Part shown: positions 13,201-26,189 of the stretch, piece after piece
How the letters are laid out: the number at the start of each line of letters is the position of its first letter
Position numbering within the stretch: position 1 is the first letter of the stretch
From: Anoplolepis gracilipes
Lineage: Eukaryota; Arthropoda; Insecta; Hymenoptera; Formicidae
Assembly: GCF_047496725.1 (NCBI RefSeq)
Contig: NC_132972.1
Coordinates: 12,725,001 to 12,789,000, forward strand
Direction: 5' to 3'
Length of the DNA: 64,000 nucleotides
Position numbers and translations under genes: made by a program
The notes under the pieces: model-generated
The model's input: the letters and a program-made list of their open reading frames with translations, nothing else
Database searches by the model: none
What the model was told of the DNA's origin: nothing

Positions 13201-16200
13201 ATTATGAAATTTTATTCTATTAAATAGAAAATATACTAATTAATTTTTTTCTCATATTTCGGCAATTTACGCACGTTGCTGGATAGCACCAGCTATTCAA
13301 ATATATTCTGATTATATATGTAAATATATTCTGATAATTATTTTTCATATAAAATATGAATCGATACATTTTATGATCAAAGTAGAATACTAAATTCTGT
13401 AACTATCGAAAAATTATTATTATATATCATATGTTTATCATGTCAATACAATATAATAATGCATTAATATGTTTCTTGATCGAAATATGTGTTAAATATT
13501 AATCTGTTTTATACTTAGATTAAGTGTCACAATTTTTCATCATATTTTTATTTGCGTTTAACTCGTATTGGCTTGCACTTTTCTCTTTATTGCTTTTGTA
13601 CAAATATTCACATGGAAGTCTATAAACTGCAATTTTAATAGAATTTAATGTAAAAAGTATAACTTGATTTCAAAAATTCTTTTAATTAAAAAAAAAAACG
13701 ATATCTTAATAATTCCAATCTATAAAAAAAGCGTAGCAAAAATGGCACAATGGTTTCGAAGAAAAAAAAAACGTAGATCGATATTACAATGAAGTACTTA
13801 TGTTGGCCCACTCGCCTGCGAATAAAAGAAATCCTCACTTAATTAAAATTTCTCCTTCATGCAATGAAATTCTAATAGAAAATGTGAATCGTTCCCTCGG
13901 TGAATCGAGAGATCGCGCGAGCGCGCGTTAGTCAAGGCATTTATCCGCCAAGCTCATCCCGAGAGATCGAATGAAATCGTATCATCGGTCGTCTTGCTGA
14001 TCTCGCGACTGCGCGAAAATACCAGTCGATAGAGAATGTTGCTATGAAGGAAGCGATCGCGCGCGGAATTGCAGGCGAAACGTTGGCGCGGGGGAACGAT
14101 TGGCGCAACGGTACTTCCGAAAGTTTCGCGAAAGTACGATGCTACGAGACGATAAAGGCAGTAGGGGGAGTTCCTCAAAACGACCTTGGAACTTCAGATT
14201 CACCATATAGAACGGCCATAAACGGGGCCATCCTAAAGCTACAGGAGGAAGGAAGGCTTCACGTGCTGAAAACGCGCTGGTGGAAGGAGAAGCGAGGTGG
14301 CGGATCCTGCAGGGTGAGCAAATTAGGCAAAAGTATACGATTTACTTTTAATCGTCTTATGATAAAGAATGCAAAATCTATAATAAAAAATATTAATGAC
14401 GAAACATCTAACTTAAATAATTGTAAAAAAATAGTTTGAAGATTATTTAGAAAAAGAAAAGATTTGACAGAGGAATTTAAAAAAAAATATCTATATAAAA
14501 TATAAAAAAAATAATGAATAGTCTTAAGTGTTTTCATCAAAATAATTGTATTATATATATCAACATATTTATTACAACTACGTGAAAATAATTAAATATT
14601 TTTTTATTTACGCACAGATCGCGGTAAACAGAAATTCTTTATCATTATATAGATGTATTTTATATTAAGTTTTTATCATATCCAAGAACTCCATTTCAAT
14701 TAACTATTTTTTATCTTAGCTTCTTCATTCGCTATAAGCATTTTAATTAAAACCATCTAGCTTCTCGTCTCTTCCCTCATTTTTCTCACGCAAAATATTC
14801 TAGCGCAGTCAAGAAGTGCGCGTTCGAAATTCTTGCGCCAGACTCAGTAACTCTCTTCATCCGTTAAGGGTGGGAAGGGTTACTGAGGGTTGAGACGGCA
14901 CGCAAAGAAGACTATTTCGCGAATTCGCGAAATCGAGGCTTCGCCGAGCATGCGATCACCGTTGCGCGCACTGCTATTTCTCGCGTAGCCAATAAATTCT
15001 CCTGATAATTCATCGGTTCATCTATCCTTCCGGGCAAATTTACTGATATTTAACGAACAAATGTAGATAGATAATTGTAGTTATGCAAGAGAAATTAACG
15101 ATTTTATGCTCCGCTATAAAAATTGTAAGATATTAAAAATATAATAATATTTTCACATTGTATATAGAAATATGTAAATCAGCTGAAATTATTAATTCTC
15201 TGATCAAAGTTAAAGAAATTATTATATACATTTAATATACCGTTTTCTCTTGTCTTTAGAAATTTATATTGTTATTAAATTCTATTATATCTGAGAATGT
15301 TCATGAAGAATAGATGATTCTTTTTCTATAAAACATCCTTCTTTCGATAAATCTAATCTACAAAAGAAAGGCTCATATTATCGCTATAAATAGATATATT
15401 ATTAATTTAATATAAATGCTATATATCTGCTGTATATCTGTTATATTTTTTATTTAAATTAAAAAGTTGCAATATAAATTTAGATACACGATATTTTTAA
15501 TAATTTAAGGTCCAGATATTTTCTTTTACTTAAAATATCAATTAAAAAATTAAACGCTTTAAGATTAGCATCAAACAGACAATTTAATAAAACCGATAGA
15601 CCATTTTCTCTCTTCATTCAGTGCTTTAATTTATCAGTCCAGGTGTCAGTAAGCGAGATGAAATTTTCGCGATATTATCGATGACGCGAATCGCTTCAAT
15701 AATGAACATTCGAGCGTGAAGACCGCGCGTGCATTAACGACGCGCAGCAGACTAAACACGAAAACCGCCGTTTCTCCGGTAGTGCATTATCGAGTACAAT
15801 GGGTCCCCATACTCGACCCATTAATAGCTCACATTAATAGGCCACAGATTAATCGATGTTTCTCATGGACAGGACGACACTTCGAAAAGCAGCTCGGCGG
15901 CGAACGAGCTCGGCCTGGCGAACGTCGGCGGCGTCTTCGTGGTGCTGATGGGCGGTATGGGTGTCGCCTGCGTGATCGCGGTCTGCGAGTTCGTGTGGAA
16001 GAGCCGGAAAGTGGCCATCGAGGAACGGGTGAGTGACGCGAAATAGCACGTGGAGGACGGTCGCGCGGTAATCTCGTCGGAAATCGCCACGTCGGGATCG
16101 GCGTGCGCGACGCGGCTCGACCCCGACGCGATCTATCCCGACATACCACGCGAGTACATCAGTTGATGCTCGCATGCTGGTGGAGTTCCTCTGTAATGGT

Positions 16201-19200
16201 CTTGGTACAGAATCACTCGGGTCTGATCGCTCGCGCAGCACGTGATCGGTATTCTCGTCGATCGATCGCGATCCATGAATCGGCGAGAACTAACGCGGCC
16301 TTACATGAAACAAATCGCTGCGCACGTATAATTTTATTGCCTTATTTTTCTGCCTACCGTCGCGCATCGTTATCCTCTCTCGTTCATTATTATTTCCACT
16401 ACCTCGTTGCGCACGAATATCGTCGTTAGTCGGACGAGCAAATATCCGTTTCGCTCGCCATCAAAGATGTGCTAGTGCAAACACCTACGCTGAAAAAATA
16501 TCTGAAATATTCGCGATATTTGTGATAAATCAAGGCAATTCAAACCCGGTTTTTTTTTTGTTCTGCAAAAAACATTTCTTGTTTGTCTCACAACTTGTTC
16601 ATCGAAAGATATGATTAATCGAAAATATTCATTAAGAATTTATTTCGTGAATCTTATTATATAGCAATGTTTCAAAGAAGGGATTTATCTTTATATAATT
16701 CTTTCTAAAAATTCATTCTAGTAAATTTTTAATCTAACTTTCAAATAATTCAATCTTAATGATATATTCTAATTCACATACTTCTTTTCTTTTATTCAGT
16801 CAACAAGTGATATTGGTTTCTAGTTCCAATTTAAATGTTAATACATACAATTGCACGAACGAGTAGCCGCTAGCATTATATAAGAGCACTGTAGTTACCG
16901 GGAAGACTCAGTTATAGAAACGCACAGTCATTGAGAATTTGATGAAAAAATTTCGAACGAGATTTGTTTTGCTCAAACGCGGGAAAATGGAATTAACGTA
17001 AAAGCCTCGCATGCGTGGCTCGCGGTGACCGGCATGCGGTCTACGCGATATGTATTCCTGCCACCGTTTTCATATATTCAAGGGGTAAGCAAACAGGCAG
17101 CTATTTGAAGAGGGCTCGTCTAGGGATACGAATATGCAGCTTTACGCGGATCATTCCGAACGTACCCTAAGAGCAAACAGTTCTATGAGCTGGCGTATGT
17201 TGGTGGTGTTGCTCGAGTCTCTTTCAACTCCCTGTCTACTTCAGATACACGCTATAGAACGTGCGAGACAAGATTCTCCAAAAAAATCAAATCCGCTTAA
17301 ATCGATCACGGAACGAGATTCTTGTTTCGTACAATGAATAGTACGAGAATTCCGAATAGATTGTGGACGGCATACTTGAATTTCCGTGCTGCGTAATGCG
17401 CAAGATTAATCTGATATGGTCTGATCAAATCAGTTATAAATGTGAACAATCGCGATATTCGCTATCACTATCATTAAAAATAACAGATAAAATTAAAATG
17501 GATTTATTAATTATTGTTTTATATGAAACTGGCTCTTAATCTTCGTGGAAATTCGTTGTGAAATACTTAATTACAGTAATCAATGCTTTGTGTAAAAGCT
17601 ATGATAATTAATAGCAGACAATGCCTTTATGAATGTATCTCTATTTAACGAAAAACTGACGGATCAGCTACGTCAAAAATAAATCTAATATCGAGATTGA
17701 TCAATTTGACATCGCAAAGCATTTTTGATTTTTACAATAAAAAATTAATAATTAATTTGTGTAATAAAATTAATAATTAATTAATTCATTAAAGATTTGC
17801 ACTGTAGAATATAATTTAATCTCAAAATCATAAATATTATCTTATATCAAATTAACTTTTTTATAGTAACTATGCACAAAAATTAATGAAAATAAAAATT
17901 TTAATTTTAGAAGGCACATCTTAACTCACAAATTAATTATTTATATTTTAAAAGGCTAAAAGTGTTTTGTCAAATTGATGAATCTTAAAATGTATTAGAT
18001 TTATTAACTTTTGGTGTAGTCCCTCCTTAAAGAAGCAATAAGAAAGCATGATAGAGAAAGATGTATAATGTTATTTTTATTTACTATTTACTATTTAAAT
18101 AAGCGAAGATGATTGTATATCGATGCGCACCTTTTCCCGCTTTGCTATTCGACTATCGCAACAATGACTGATATAACGAATCTGACTGGGGCATTTTGGT
18201 GTTCTGTTCTAGAAGCAGAAATCCTCGGGGAAACCAATCTGCGAAGGTTTTACTGATCTGCACTAGCGACGGTACGCGCTGCGCTGCGAAAACAGATTCT
18301 TAAACTCAAGCCGTACCTCAAAGCGTATCCGATCCGAGTTCAGTGGACCTAAGGAAGAACTCCATCACGAGTGATCGGAAAACTGTGTAAAGATCGTAAA
18401 ATTATATGGACAAATTAAATAATCGGACAGGAGAAGCAACGAGCCTTGACCTTTCCAATTTTCCTCTCAAAATCATTTTAAATATCAATCATCTGGTTCG
18501 ACGAAATTATTCGAGATATATATAAAAACTTCTCTTCGAATATTTTGATGCTCAAAAAAAAAGAACGTCAAGTGTTCAATATTCTGACGGACGGACCAAT
18601 TGGTTCCATCAGAATTATATACGATATAATATCAAATTTCTTACGGTGAGCACATTATTAAAATTCAATTAACAACTTTTCAATAGAAAAATCTACAATT
18701 ATTATAACATGCGTAACATAAGAAATCCGAGCCAAAAGATGACGTAAAAGAAAGATTAGAAAGGTCAACGTGTTTGCCATTTGCTCATATCAAAACTTAG
18801 ATTAACAAACAAAGACTTTAAAGCCTCGCAATAGGAAAGGTCAGGTCCTCCTTCGCGAAGTTGTCAACCGACGTCAAAATATAAAAAAAATAAAAAAACC
18901 AAAAAAAAAAAAGCCGCGGAATTTACAATCGAATTATAGTGTACTGCGGTAATGGACAGACTTTTAAGAACAATCACGATTTTATACCGGCTAGATAGTG
19001 AATGTATAGTGTATGCCAGATTACAAGACGTTTTACTGTACATAATATGTAGCTATCGAACAAAGCATTGCGTTCGTAAGTGTGCGCGAAGTCCGTTTGT
19101 TTCGCGAGATAATGATACACGATAACCGAAGGTGCAAGTGTGGATCTAAGGAGATATATCTTGTCAAAATTAAATTTTATTTCTGTGTTAACAATTCATT

Positions 19201-20700
19201 AGTTTCTCCATGACATTATAAAAATAAGGAAAATATAAATTATCAGCAAGAATAAACGCATATTCCTAGTAAGTAAATTTCGTTTAAAATTAATTGAAAA
19301 GTAAGACTTTCTTAAAGTTCAAGAAAATTGCTCTTAAAGCTCGATGTGCTGGAACTGTTTGGTTTTCAATAGTAAATAACGTTTCCATTTTAATCTTCAC
19401 TAATTGTAAGAAAACGTTGATTTTGAATTCGTTAAAGAATACACGATTACTAATTCTCATTTCTTCACGTAAACACTTTCTATATTTCTTTAATTAAATT
19501 ATGATTATGTGAATAGAATTAATCTATATCTGAACGTTTTCTAGCACTTTATTACAATATTAAATTGTATTATATCATCTTTATCCACCATGCACCTTTC
19601 CCCATAATGTAAAGTACTTCCGATCCATGTATAGAAGCATGCGGACTCCGAAATTTCGTTATTAAATAGACGAATCTATATGTCATGGCGAAGTAACTTT
19701 TACAAAAATTGCAATTCCAAAATGTTGCATTACTTGTAGCCATAAGTAAAATTGGAACGGACGCGCGTTGTATGACAATTTAGTATGACATTGTTAGTTG
19801 TGTCGCAATGTTTCTTGCTTCTCTCCCGTCACGGATTCACAGGAGGTGAGCCCATTTACTTTATCATTATCCTTACATAGATAAATCCTCATAGCTCAAG
19901 GAATTCAAAAATTAGAATCAAAATTGATATCTAATTTTAATTATAAATAATCTACTACTTTTAATATTAACAAAGATTGAAATATTCTAATAATTTACAA
20001 ATATATAATACATTGAGAGAAAAAAAATTTTATATCTATATAATAATTTTTATATCTTATATTTGTATTATTATGAGGAATATTATTCATTGAGGCTGTG
20101 AAGATTTTACAATAAATTCAATATCGTAAAAACAGAAATTTTGAACTTTCTACAAATTTGCACGCATAATTATATCTTTGTAATCTATTACTTGCACATT
20201 GTAAGACATTAGTTCTAAATTTTATTTCAACAGTAAAATATGAATCTATCATCTTTAGTCGTCCCTTTTTTTTCTATTACATTCAATCACATCATTTATT
20301 GTAGATTCTCTTATAAATGTGATATTATAGTTTTTCTTAACTTAACTATTTCGAATAAGATTACTTTTCGTTAACGGAACTTTTAACTGCGTCTTTGCAA
20401 ATAAAGAGGAGCTTAAAGTTTAAATTTCAATGTTGTGAGTTTAAGCTAAATGACTCGTTCGCGAGGATACGTAAGCATGTCGCAATACTCTTTCCGTGAA
20501 ACTTTCAGAAGTCTATGTGCTCGGAAATGGCAAGCGAATTGCGATACGCTTTGGACTGCGGCAACGAGAAAAAGCCGTCGAGGAAGGTACTTTGTCGACG
20601 TCAGAGGAAACATTCGAGCCTGTCGATCGTCTCGGAGGAAGGCAGATATACGGCGTGCAACAAGTACAGATACTTCATCGGAAAAGCGCCTTTGACATGA
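1213..20700 (+). CDS. Gene 1: kainate-type ionotropic glutamate receptor, 3' part
   Basis: Ligand-gated cation channel subunit of the postsynaptic or presynaptic membrane. Exons read from splice sites and phases: 1213-1365, 5785-6006, 8151-8442, 9018-9156, then 9630-9767 or 10529-10666, 11828-12026, 12509-12740, 14198-14313, 15873-16028, 20509-20700 (stop TGA 20698). With one pore exon this gives 612 codons: end of the amino-terminal domain (YDAVHLF), S1 ligand-binding half ([16 protein letters not shown] with the carboxylate-binding Arg), M1, pore loop, M3 with [12 protein letters not shown]2 ([13 protein letters not shown] with the binding Glu), M4 ([10 protein letters not shown]) and a Lys/Arg-rich cytoplasmic tail. 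The exon start at 8151 joins in phase 0 to give [11 protein letters not shown], matching the DPYGM segment of genes 2 and 3. The 5' exons (signal peptide and most of the amino-terminal domain) lie left of the window. The exons are GC-richer than those of genes 2 and 3. Family call is firm; the exact orthologue (KaiR1D or GRIK2-like) is not settled. Confidence 0.93.
9157..9162 (+). promoter_or_regulatory. GC-type splice donor feeding both pore exons
   Basis: Exon 9018-9156 ends CCAG and the intron begins GCAAGT, the consensus of the minor GC-AG intron class. The AG at 9155-9156 is completed to an Arg codon by the first base of either pore exon. There is no in-frame GT donor nearby that keeps the conserved LAR-F-(S/T)-PYEW join. 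GC donors bind U1 less well and are enriched at alternatively spliced junctions (general knowledge); a regulatory role here is inference. Confidence 0.85.
9630..9767 (+). CDS. Gene 1 alternative pore exon A (Arg at Q/R site)
   Basis: A 138-base exon coding the M1-M2 linker and re-entrant pore loop. Acceptor GAATTTAG before 9630 has almost no pyrimidine tract; donor AA|GTAAGC. It enters in phase 2 (AG|A = Arg) and leaves in phase 2 (AA|A = Lys), the same as exon B. Translation runs from RFTPYEW through PHPC to [12 protein letters not shown]. The Q/R-site codon is CGG at 9742-9744, so Arg is encoded in DNA. It has no stop and keeps every residue typical of the family, so it does not look like a decayed copy. 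It shares 34 of 47 residues with exon B. Known for the family: Arg here makes channels calcium-impermeable and polyamine-resistant. Use as an alternative exon is inference. Confidence 0.88.
10529..10666 (+). CDS. Gene 1 alternative pore exon B (Gln at Q/R site)
   Basis: Second copy of the pore exon, again 138 bases. The acceptor is strong, with a long pyrimidine tract ending CTGTCTGCAG; donor AA|GTAAGT is near-consensus. Translation runs from RFSPYEW to [12 protein letters not shown], and the Q/R-site codon is CAG at 10641-10643. This is the form seen in gene 2 and typical of kainate receptors, so it is probably the default exon. It lies 761 bases after exon A. Because 138 is a multiple of three, including both copies would keep frame but double the pore loop, so exclusion must come from splicing control and is not enforced by frame. 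Confidence 0.92.
11180..11201. repeat. (TA)n tract, gene 1 intron
   Basis: Short A-run then about 10 TA units between pore exon B and the M3 exon of gene 1. Confidence 0.85.
16029..20508. other. Last intron of gene 1, 4.5 kb
   Basis: Starts GTGAGT and ends ACTTTCAG. Reading on from the M4 exon would add only VSDAK before a stop, a possible short alternative tail. Poly-A and simple sequence near 18880-18915; no other feature seen. Confidence 0.6.
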
Positions 20701-20795
20701 ACAAAGGGACGCTTGACCGAACAAAGAAAGACCGAATTTCTTCGCGGAGTTAATTGCTTTGCTTACAAGCGATTTGAAATATAAGCTGATCGATT

Positions 20796-20801
20796 AATAA
20801 A
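20796..20801 (+). terminator. Candidate poly(A) signal, gene 1
   Basis: AATAAA 95 bases after the gene 1 stop codon, the first perfect hexamer downstream. A second AATAAA-containing stretch follows near 20835. Cleavage site not determined. Confidence 0.45.
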
Positions 20802-22167
20802 CCGAAATCTGATCAAAAAATATAACTAAGTCGAAAAATAAAAATTATATGTAATTGTAAAATTTTAAATCTGCGATTTAAATGTGAACGATTGCATCCG
20901 ACTATTGTTGTAGCGAAATTATATTTATATTTAATAAATCAAACACGATCCAGTATTACATTTCTTGAAAAAAGAAAAAAGGCGCCATTACAAAAAGCCC
21001 AAGAAAGGTCCTGTAAATTCGTTACGAGACGAGAATTTGCGATTGCGAGGTCGCCGTGTAAAGACTTACCTCTAACTATATGTACACGTCTGTCTGTCCT
21101 TTTTTTTACGAACCACTATCATAAGATACTCCACCATCTAGTCCTTCATAGGGTCTACTTGTTAAACGCGATACGAAGAGAGTGCGTGTGAGAAAACGAA
21201 CGAGTGAACAAGAGTCGCATGGAATTAGGTGGCCTTTCATTGACGTTAGGGATGTACTGTCTCGTAAAGTATCCTATTGAAATCAATCTGAGTATGTAGT
21301 CATCGACGTGAATTCCTTTAAACATGATAAAACGTGAATTCACACATGTAAATTCTCTACGTGATGATCGAATGAATTTTATTCGTGTATAAATAACGTA
21401 CATTTCATCTTTAATATGCAACGAATGAGATAGCGCGAATGGTCATTTGCACAATTTTATCGCGACCTAATTATTTTGTATTTGTAATTCGCGATAGATA
21501 ATTAATATATTTGGACATACCTTTATCTGAATTTATTCCTCTTCTTAGCTGGTCTGACGGGGTCCATAAGGTCAATGAGAAATATTACTTGAGCAAATTA
21601 GATCTAATGATGAAACTATTCTACAATATTATTCAGATTACTTGGATTCTTCGCGTTTTCAAGACGCGTTGACAACATTCCATCGAGTGCAAAAAAATGC
21701 TGCTAACAATGCTCAGATTATTTTCAAAGAATACATGCCATTGTTATTGCTAATTCTTGTTCATCCGATCAACGTTTCCGTTTAATCGTGTTTATGCGGA
21801 CCTTGTGAACCAAACAGTATTCATTTTGAGTCTTCCTTCTATTATAAAAAAAAAAAAAAATGTAAAAAAAGATTTAAGAGCATCGATTTTAATCTAACGT
21901 TTAAACCCTCGGAAACTCTCGAAAAAGAGTGGTACGTAAATCAAAATATGAATGTTCGATTATATAATACTATGTTAAAGAATGCGTGATATTCCAACAG
22001 CTTCTGCGAACATTATTTTAAGACAAAACGTAAAAAAGCGAAGATGAATGTAATCCACATTTTATTTCCTTCTCTCCTGTACTTGCACATTCCACGAATT
22101 TTGTTACTACAATTTACCAAGTTCTGAATGCGACCATAGAAAAATGTGCATACAAACACTCAGTACA

Positions 22168-22170
22168 TAA

Positions 22171-22209
<39 letters not shown>

Positions 22210-22212
22210 TAC
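22168..22212. repeat. (TA)n tract between genes 1 and 2
   Basis: AAATATAAATATATATAT run ending in ATACATATATACGC; followed by CGCGCACACAGACAC. Confidence 0.85.
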
Positions 22213-22849
22213 GCACACTCGCGCGCACACAGACACCGATACGATCTACTGTAAATATCGTCGAATATAAAACTTGTTACATACTTGCGTTTACACGTCG
22301 CGACATACGAGTTTGTTAAGAGCCTATCGATTCTACTTCTTATATAAAATGTATTACAAGCATCATATTAAACGTGAATAAACTAATCGTCTGTAAATTC
22401 TCATCCAAACATCCTCTGTTATAATTATGCCTCTATGACATCCGTTTCCCCAATTAAATATTAAATTATAATTCTGATCGACTATAAAATAAAAAAATAG
22501 ACTAAGCAAATTAAGAAAAAAATCAGTGTTTCATTTGAAAATTGTCAGTATTTACTTATTTAAAATATTAAAATATTTGTATACCTTTTTATTGATAATA
22601 TATATATTAAAAATAAATGAGAGGCAATTCATTAATAATAATTGTTAATTTAACGATAAAAAAATCTGGAAATTAAATAGAAACTCAATCAAGCTTGAAT
22701 TAACGTGGCTAAATTAAAAAATTAATCAGTAACAATAATAATAAGACTCGTTAAAATAGAATTATAAATCTGGGAAAAGGGTGGCAATACGAGTCAGTCG
22801 CAGTTGTTGAGGCGCAAAATTTTTTTAATCCGTATTAAAATCAAACAAC

Positions 22850-22912
22850 AAATTAAAATACATAAGACGTACGTTTCGGCCTTCTTTTTAGGCCATCTTC
22901 AGCGCAAAATTA
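22850..22912. repeat. Relic carrying the ACGTTTCGG...CTTCAG motif
   Basis: ACGTACGTTTCGGCCTTC, then TTTTTAGGCCATCTTCAG, forms a short stem (GGCC pairs with GGCC). The flanking AATTAAAATACATA resembles the arm of the 59.7 kb MITE in inverse orientation, suggesting the tail of a related non-coding element. Confidence 0.45.
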
Positions 22913-23204
22913 ATCGAAATATAAACATTATAGTAAATATAAACATATTCGTGTCAAAACCGATATAAAGTAAAGAACGGATAGTTACAATGATAAGCAC
23001 GCAATTCGGTCACTTACATAAATATTGTGACGTTGATACATGTTGGAGAAGAGTATGAGTCGAAAACGCAGAGTAGCATTCTATTGAACTAAAGTATGGT
23101 CTTGCCGTTTGTTTTTGTGGATATATTTATAACAATTGTCTGAACATCATTGGTTGGTAGGCTGATCAAATTAAATAATAAAAATATAAGTTAATTGGAA
23201 AGGA

Positions 23205-23475
23205 AAACCCAAAGTAGTTAGTCAAATAAATAAAAATGATAATGATAATGTTGATAAAGTTATATAGTAAGAAATGAAAATTTAAACCAAAAGCAGTTAG
23301 TCCAACAAATAAAAATAAAATAATGATAATAAATAAAAGAAAATGTAATAAATAAGATGAAAATTAAATAAATAAGACATATTAGTCAAACAAATAAAAA
23401 TAAAATAATGATAATAAATAAAGGAAAATATAATAAATTAAAAGAAAAATTAAATAATTAAGACATAATAAGTGG
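23205..23475. repeat. Degenerate tandem repeat, AT-rich
   Basis: Three imperfect copies of a unit built on GTTAGTC(C/A)AA(A/C)AAATAAAAAT followed by AATGATAATAAATAAA. Unit about 90-120 bases. Intergenic between genes 1 and 2. Confidence 0.55.
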
Positions 23476-26189
23476 TCAAAGATAATTACCCAATTAAAAA
23501 ATTAATAGCCACATCAAAGTAATGGCGATTTCTCTGTAGTTACAATGTAGAGGCGTAAGTTCTAATAATAAATTTCAATTTCGCAATAGTAATTATAATT
23601 AAACTAACTTTTAACTACGATCATAATCTAGGTATATACCCTCTTGTATGTATGTACGCAATTAATTTCTCTAACCATTCTAGTTCTTAGTACATTTGCT
23701 TAACCACGCCTTTCATACGAAAATATTAACGTAATTAAATCGAAAATTATACGTAATTGCAAAATACTAGCTGCGGTTTGCGAATCGTTATAAATACTTT
23801 TAAATGCAGTTCTTTACGACAATGATCATTAAATATATAGAAACCTAAAAAAAAATTTAAGAAATTTTTTAAGAATTCCCCAATCATTAGAATATTGATT
23901 ATGCAGGCAAGCAGCAACCTTTTATGGGTGTAAAGTAGCTTTCTGCAGGTAACTTTTCGTAGATTCACAGATTATATTCTTACAACATAAAACAAAACGA
24001 ATATTATAGAGATAAATTTTGATCATATTTATGTCGGGAGATTTCAAAAAGAAAATATATTACGCAACAAGATAAGAAAATTTTTTGAAGTGTCAAAATC
24101 TCTTTTAGATTTTTCTTTCTATAGTTGTTGATATTAATCAATTTCTGCCCATCTTTCTAAATGTACACGTCGCACCACCACGTTGGTCGTGACGATGTAT
24201 CGTGAAAACTTTGGAAGGGAGTTTAGAGCATGCGCTGCCGAGATGGGACGCGCGAGAAGTGGCGTTCGGATTTAGAAGTCGCGTGTCGCGCGAAGCTCGT
24301 TCGGCAAAGCACGCGTCTCAAAAGTTCCGTGCCAGGTAAAACGAGTCGCAGCATCGCATTTTTTAGGTAAGCTCTTGCGAATCCTTAAAAACGATCCTCT
24401 TTGGCGAAATAAGAGTTCTTCGCTATTTATGGCTTCAATCGTGACACGCGCTTCTATTAGAGTAAAACTTGCAAATAACTAACGTCACGCTTCCATTTCC
24501 ACGCTTTCAACGAAAAAAATTATTCTTGAAAATCTTTAAGCTGATTGATTAATCTTTGAATGGATAAAATAAAATTAATTTGAGCAAAAATTTTGTTGAA
24601 ACAATTGGTTCTTTTTTTTGGGAAAAATTTGTCTCTTTTCCGAATGCGTGTATAATTATATATTTAATAAAGCAATTAAAGTTTCTCTTGATGAGAATAT
24701 CAACAGTAAATATATATAAAATAAAGAAAAAAAAAGAGACAAAACAAAATATTTTAATTTAAGTTAAAAATTATATACACCGTCGAGTTTTTGTAAAAAA
24801 AAAAAGTACTTCCAATACTATTCCGACGAAATCTATGTCACACGACGAAGGCGACAAGCACCAGTGGCGGTGGCGACGCTCGATGTCTAAATATATCGAC
24901 ATCGTTATGCGCTCTCTTAAGATTTTCGTTTTCCATGTTGTGCCGACGCGTGTTAAACCGTATAAAGATCTTCTGATTACAGCAATTCTCTACAACGATT
25001 TATTCCGTATAATGTAGTCAAATAAACCGACACTTTGTGAAGTATCTAAAACGGCTCCGATAAATAGACGTGAATGTCTGCCCGACGATGAATGAATGAA
25101 AAAGAACGCGCCAGACTGCGTGCATTTGGCACGATGACAGTAGGTTACATGGAATTCTGAATGTATATGAGATGTTGCTAAAAAGCTCGCACTCTCGAGA
25201 CAGACGCTGGTCGTCTCCGGCAAATAAAAGATACCCAAGAATGTCGGACAAATATTTATATAGCTTTGAGAAATTAATTATATTGATAGTACTCACCATA
25301 CGCGATAAGTATTTATTAAATAATTTATATTATTCATGAGTATATAATTCAAAACTTTAGTAGGTAATTTTTTTTTGCAAACATACTTTCATTCAAATTT
25401 TTTTCAACAGGAATGCAAAAATATAATTTTATAGCCAATTAAAATAAATAATTAAAATAAACAAAATTAAAAATTAAAGAGCTTTGATAAATTAAATTTG
25501 ATGATTTATTTTTCAGCTAATTTTAGTATATTTTTACTCCATAGAAAAATTCAACATTAAATTAAATAAAGATTAATTATAAAGATACCTAAAACTAATA
25601 ACTTCCAGTTAAAATTTTCAAGAAAACTTGTAGCTAAAAAGAATATAACAATGCTTAAACATACTGTAATAAATTGTATAATAAATTGCCGTATGACAAC
25701 TTACAATTTATAAGCTGCTCATAAACATCTTATATTAATATTTTAGTATAAAAATCAGCTCAGAGAAAGAGAGAAAGAAATAGAGAAAGAGAGATGAGAT
25801 ATCGCATGGAATGCTACTGAGAGGGACAAACGGATTTATTAAGAGTACATAAGCAAATAACTAGACTTAATATTGGAAGATTGATTTTAGACGGGTCTAA
25901 ATATTTATGCACGCCAAGAGAGCGACTTTCAGGCGGCGCGAGATGCCTTCTGGCTAGTTTATATAACGTCGACCGGTTAAGTGTTCGTTCAAGATCTTTC
26001 CGTTTGGTCGTGTGCATTGCATACACACCGTTTTACATGTCTCTCGCTTGATCTTTCTCGCTTTATATATCTCTCCCTTTTTCTCTCTCTGTCTCTTCGA
26101 TTTTATTAGATACACACCCAGATATTTTATTAAATAGACACCTGCGCTTGTATTTTAATATTACATTAATTTTATTTTTATATGAGCAG

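Larger units (their letters stand above)
20701..26189. other. Intergenic, gene 1 to gene 2
   Basis: AT-rich with relics at 22.87 and 23.2-23.5 kb. A CpG-rich patch at about 24170-24360 ends near CCAG|GTAAAA and TTTTTTAG|GTAAGC donor-like sites and could be a promoter or 5' UTR exon of gene 2; no frame through it joins productively to the exon at 26190. Confidence 0.4.

Noticed and set aside
15829..16241. Several 75-130 residue minus-strand frames
   Set aside because: Antisense shadows of the GC-rich M4 exon of gene 1.
23205..23475. Regular repeats that could suggest a CRISPR array
   Set aside because: Degenerate AT-rich tandem repeat without constant repeats or unique spacers, in a eukaryotic genome.
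24170..24370. Possible coding first exon for gene 2
   Set aside because: An ATG frame exists but neither donor-like site joins in frame to 26190; left only as a possible promoter or 5' UTR.
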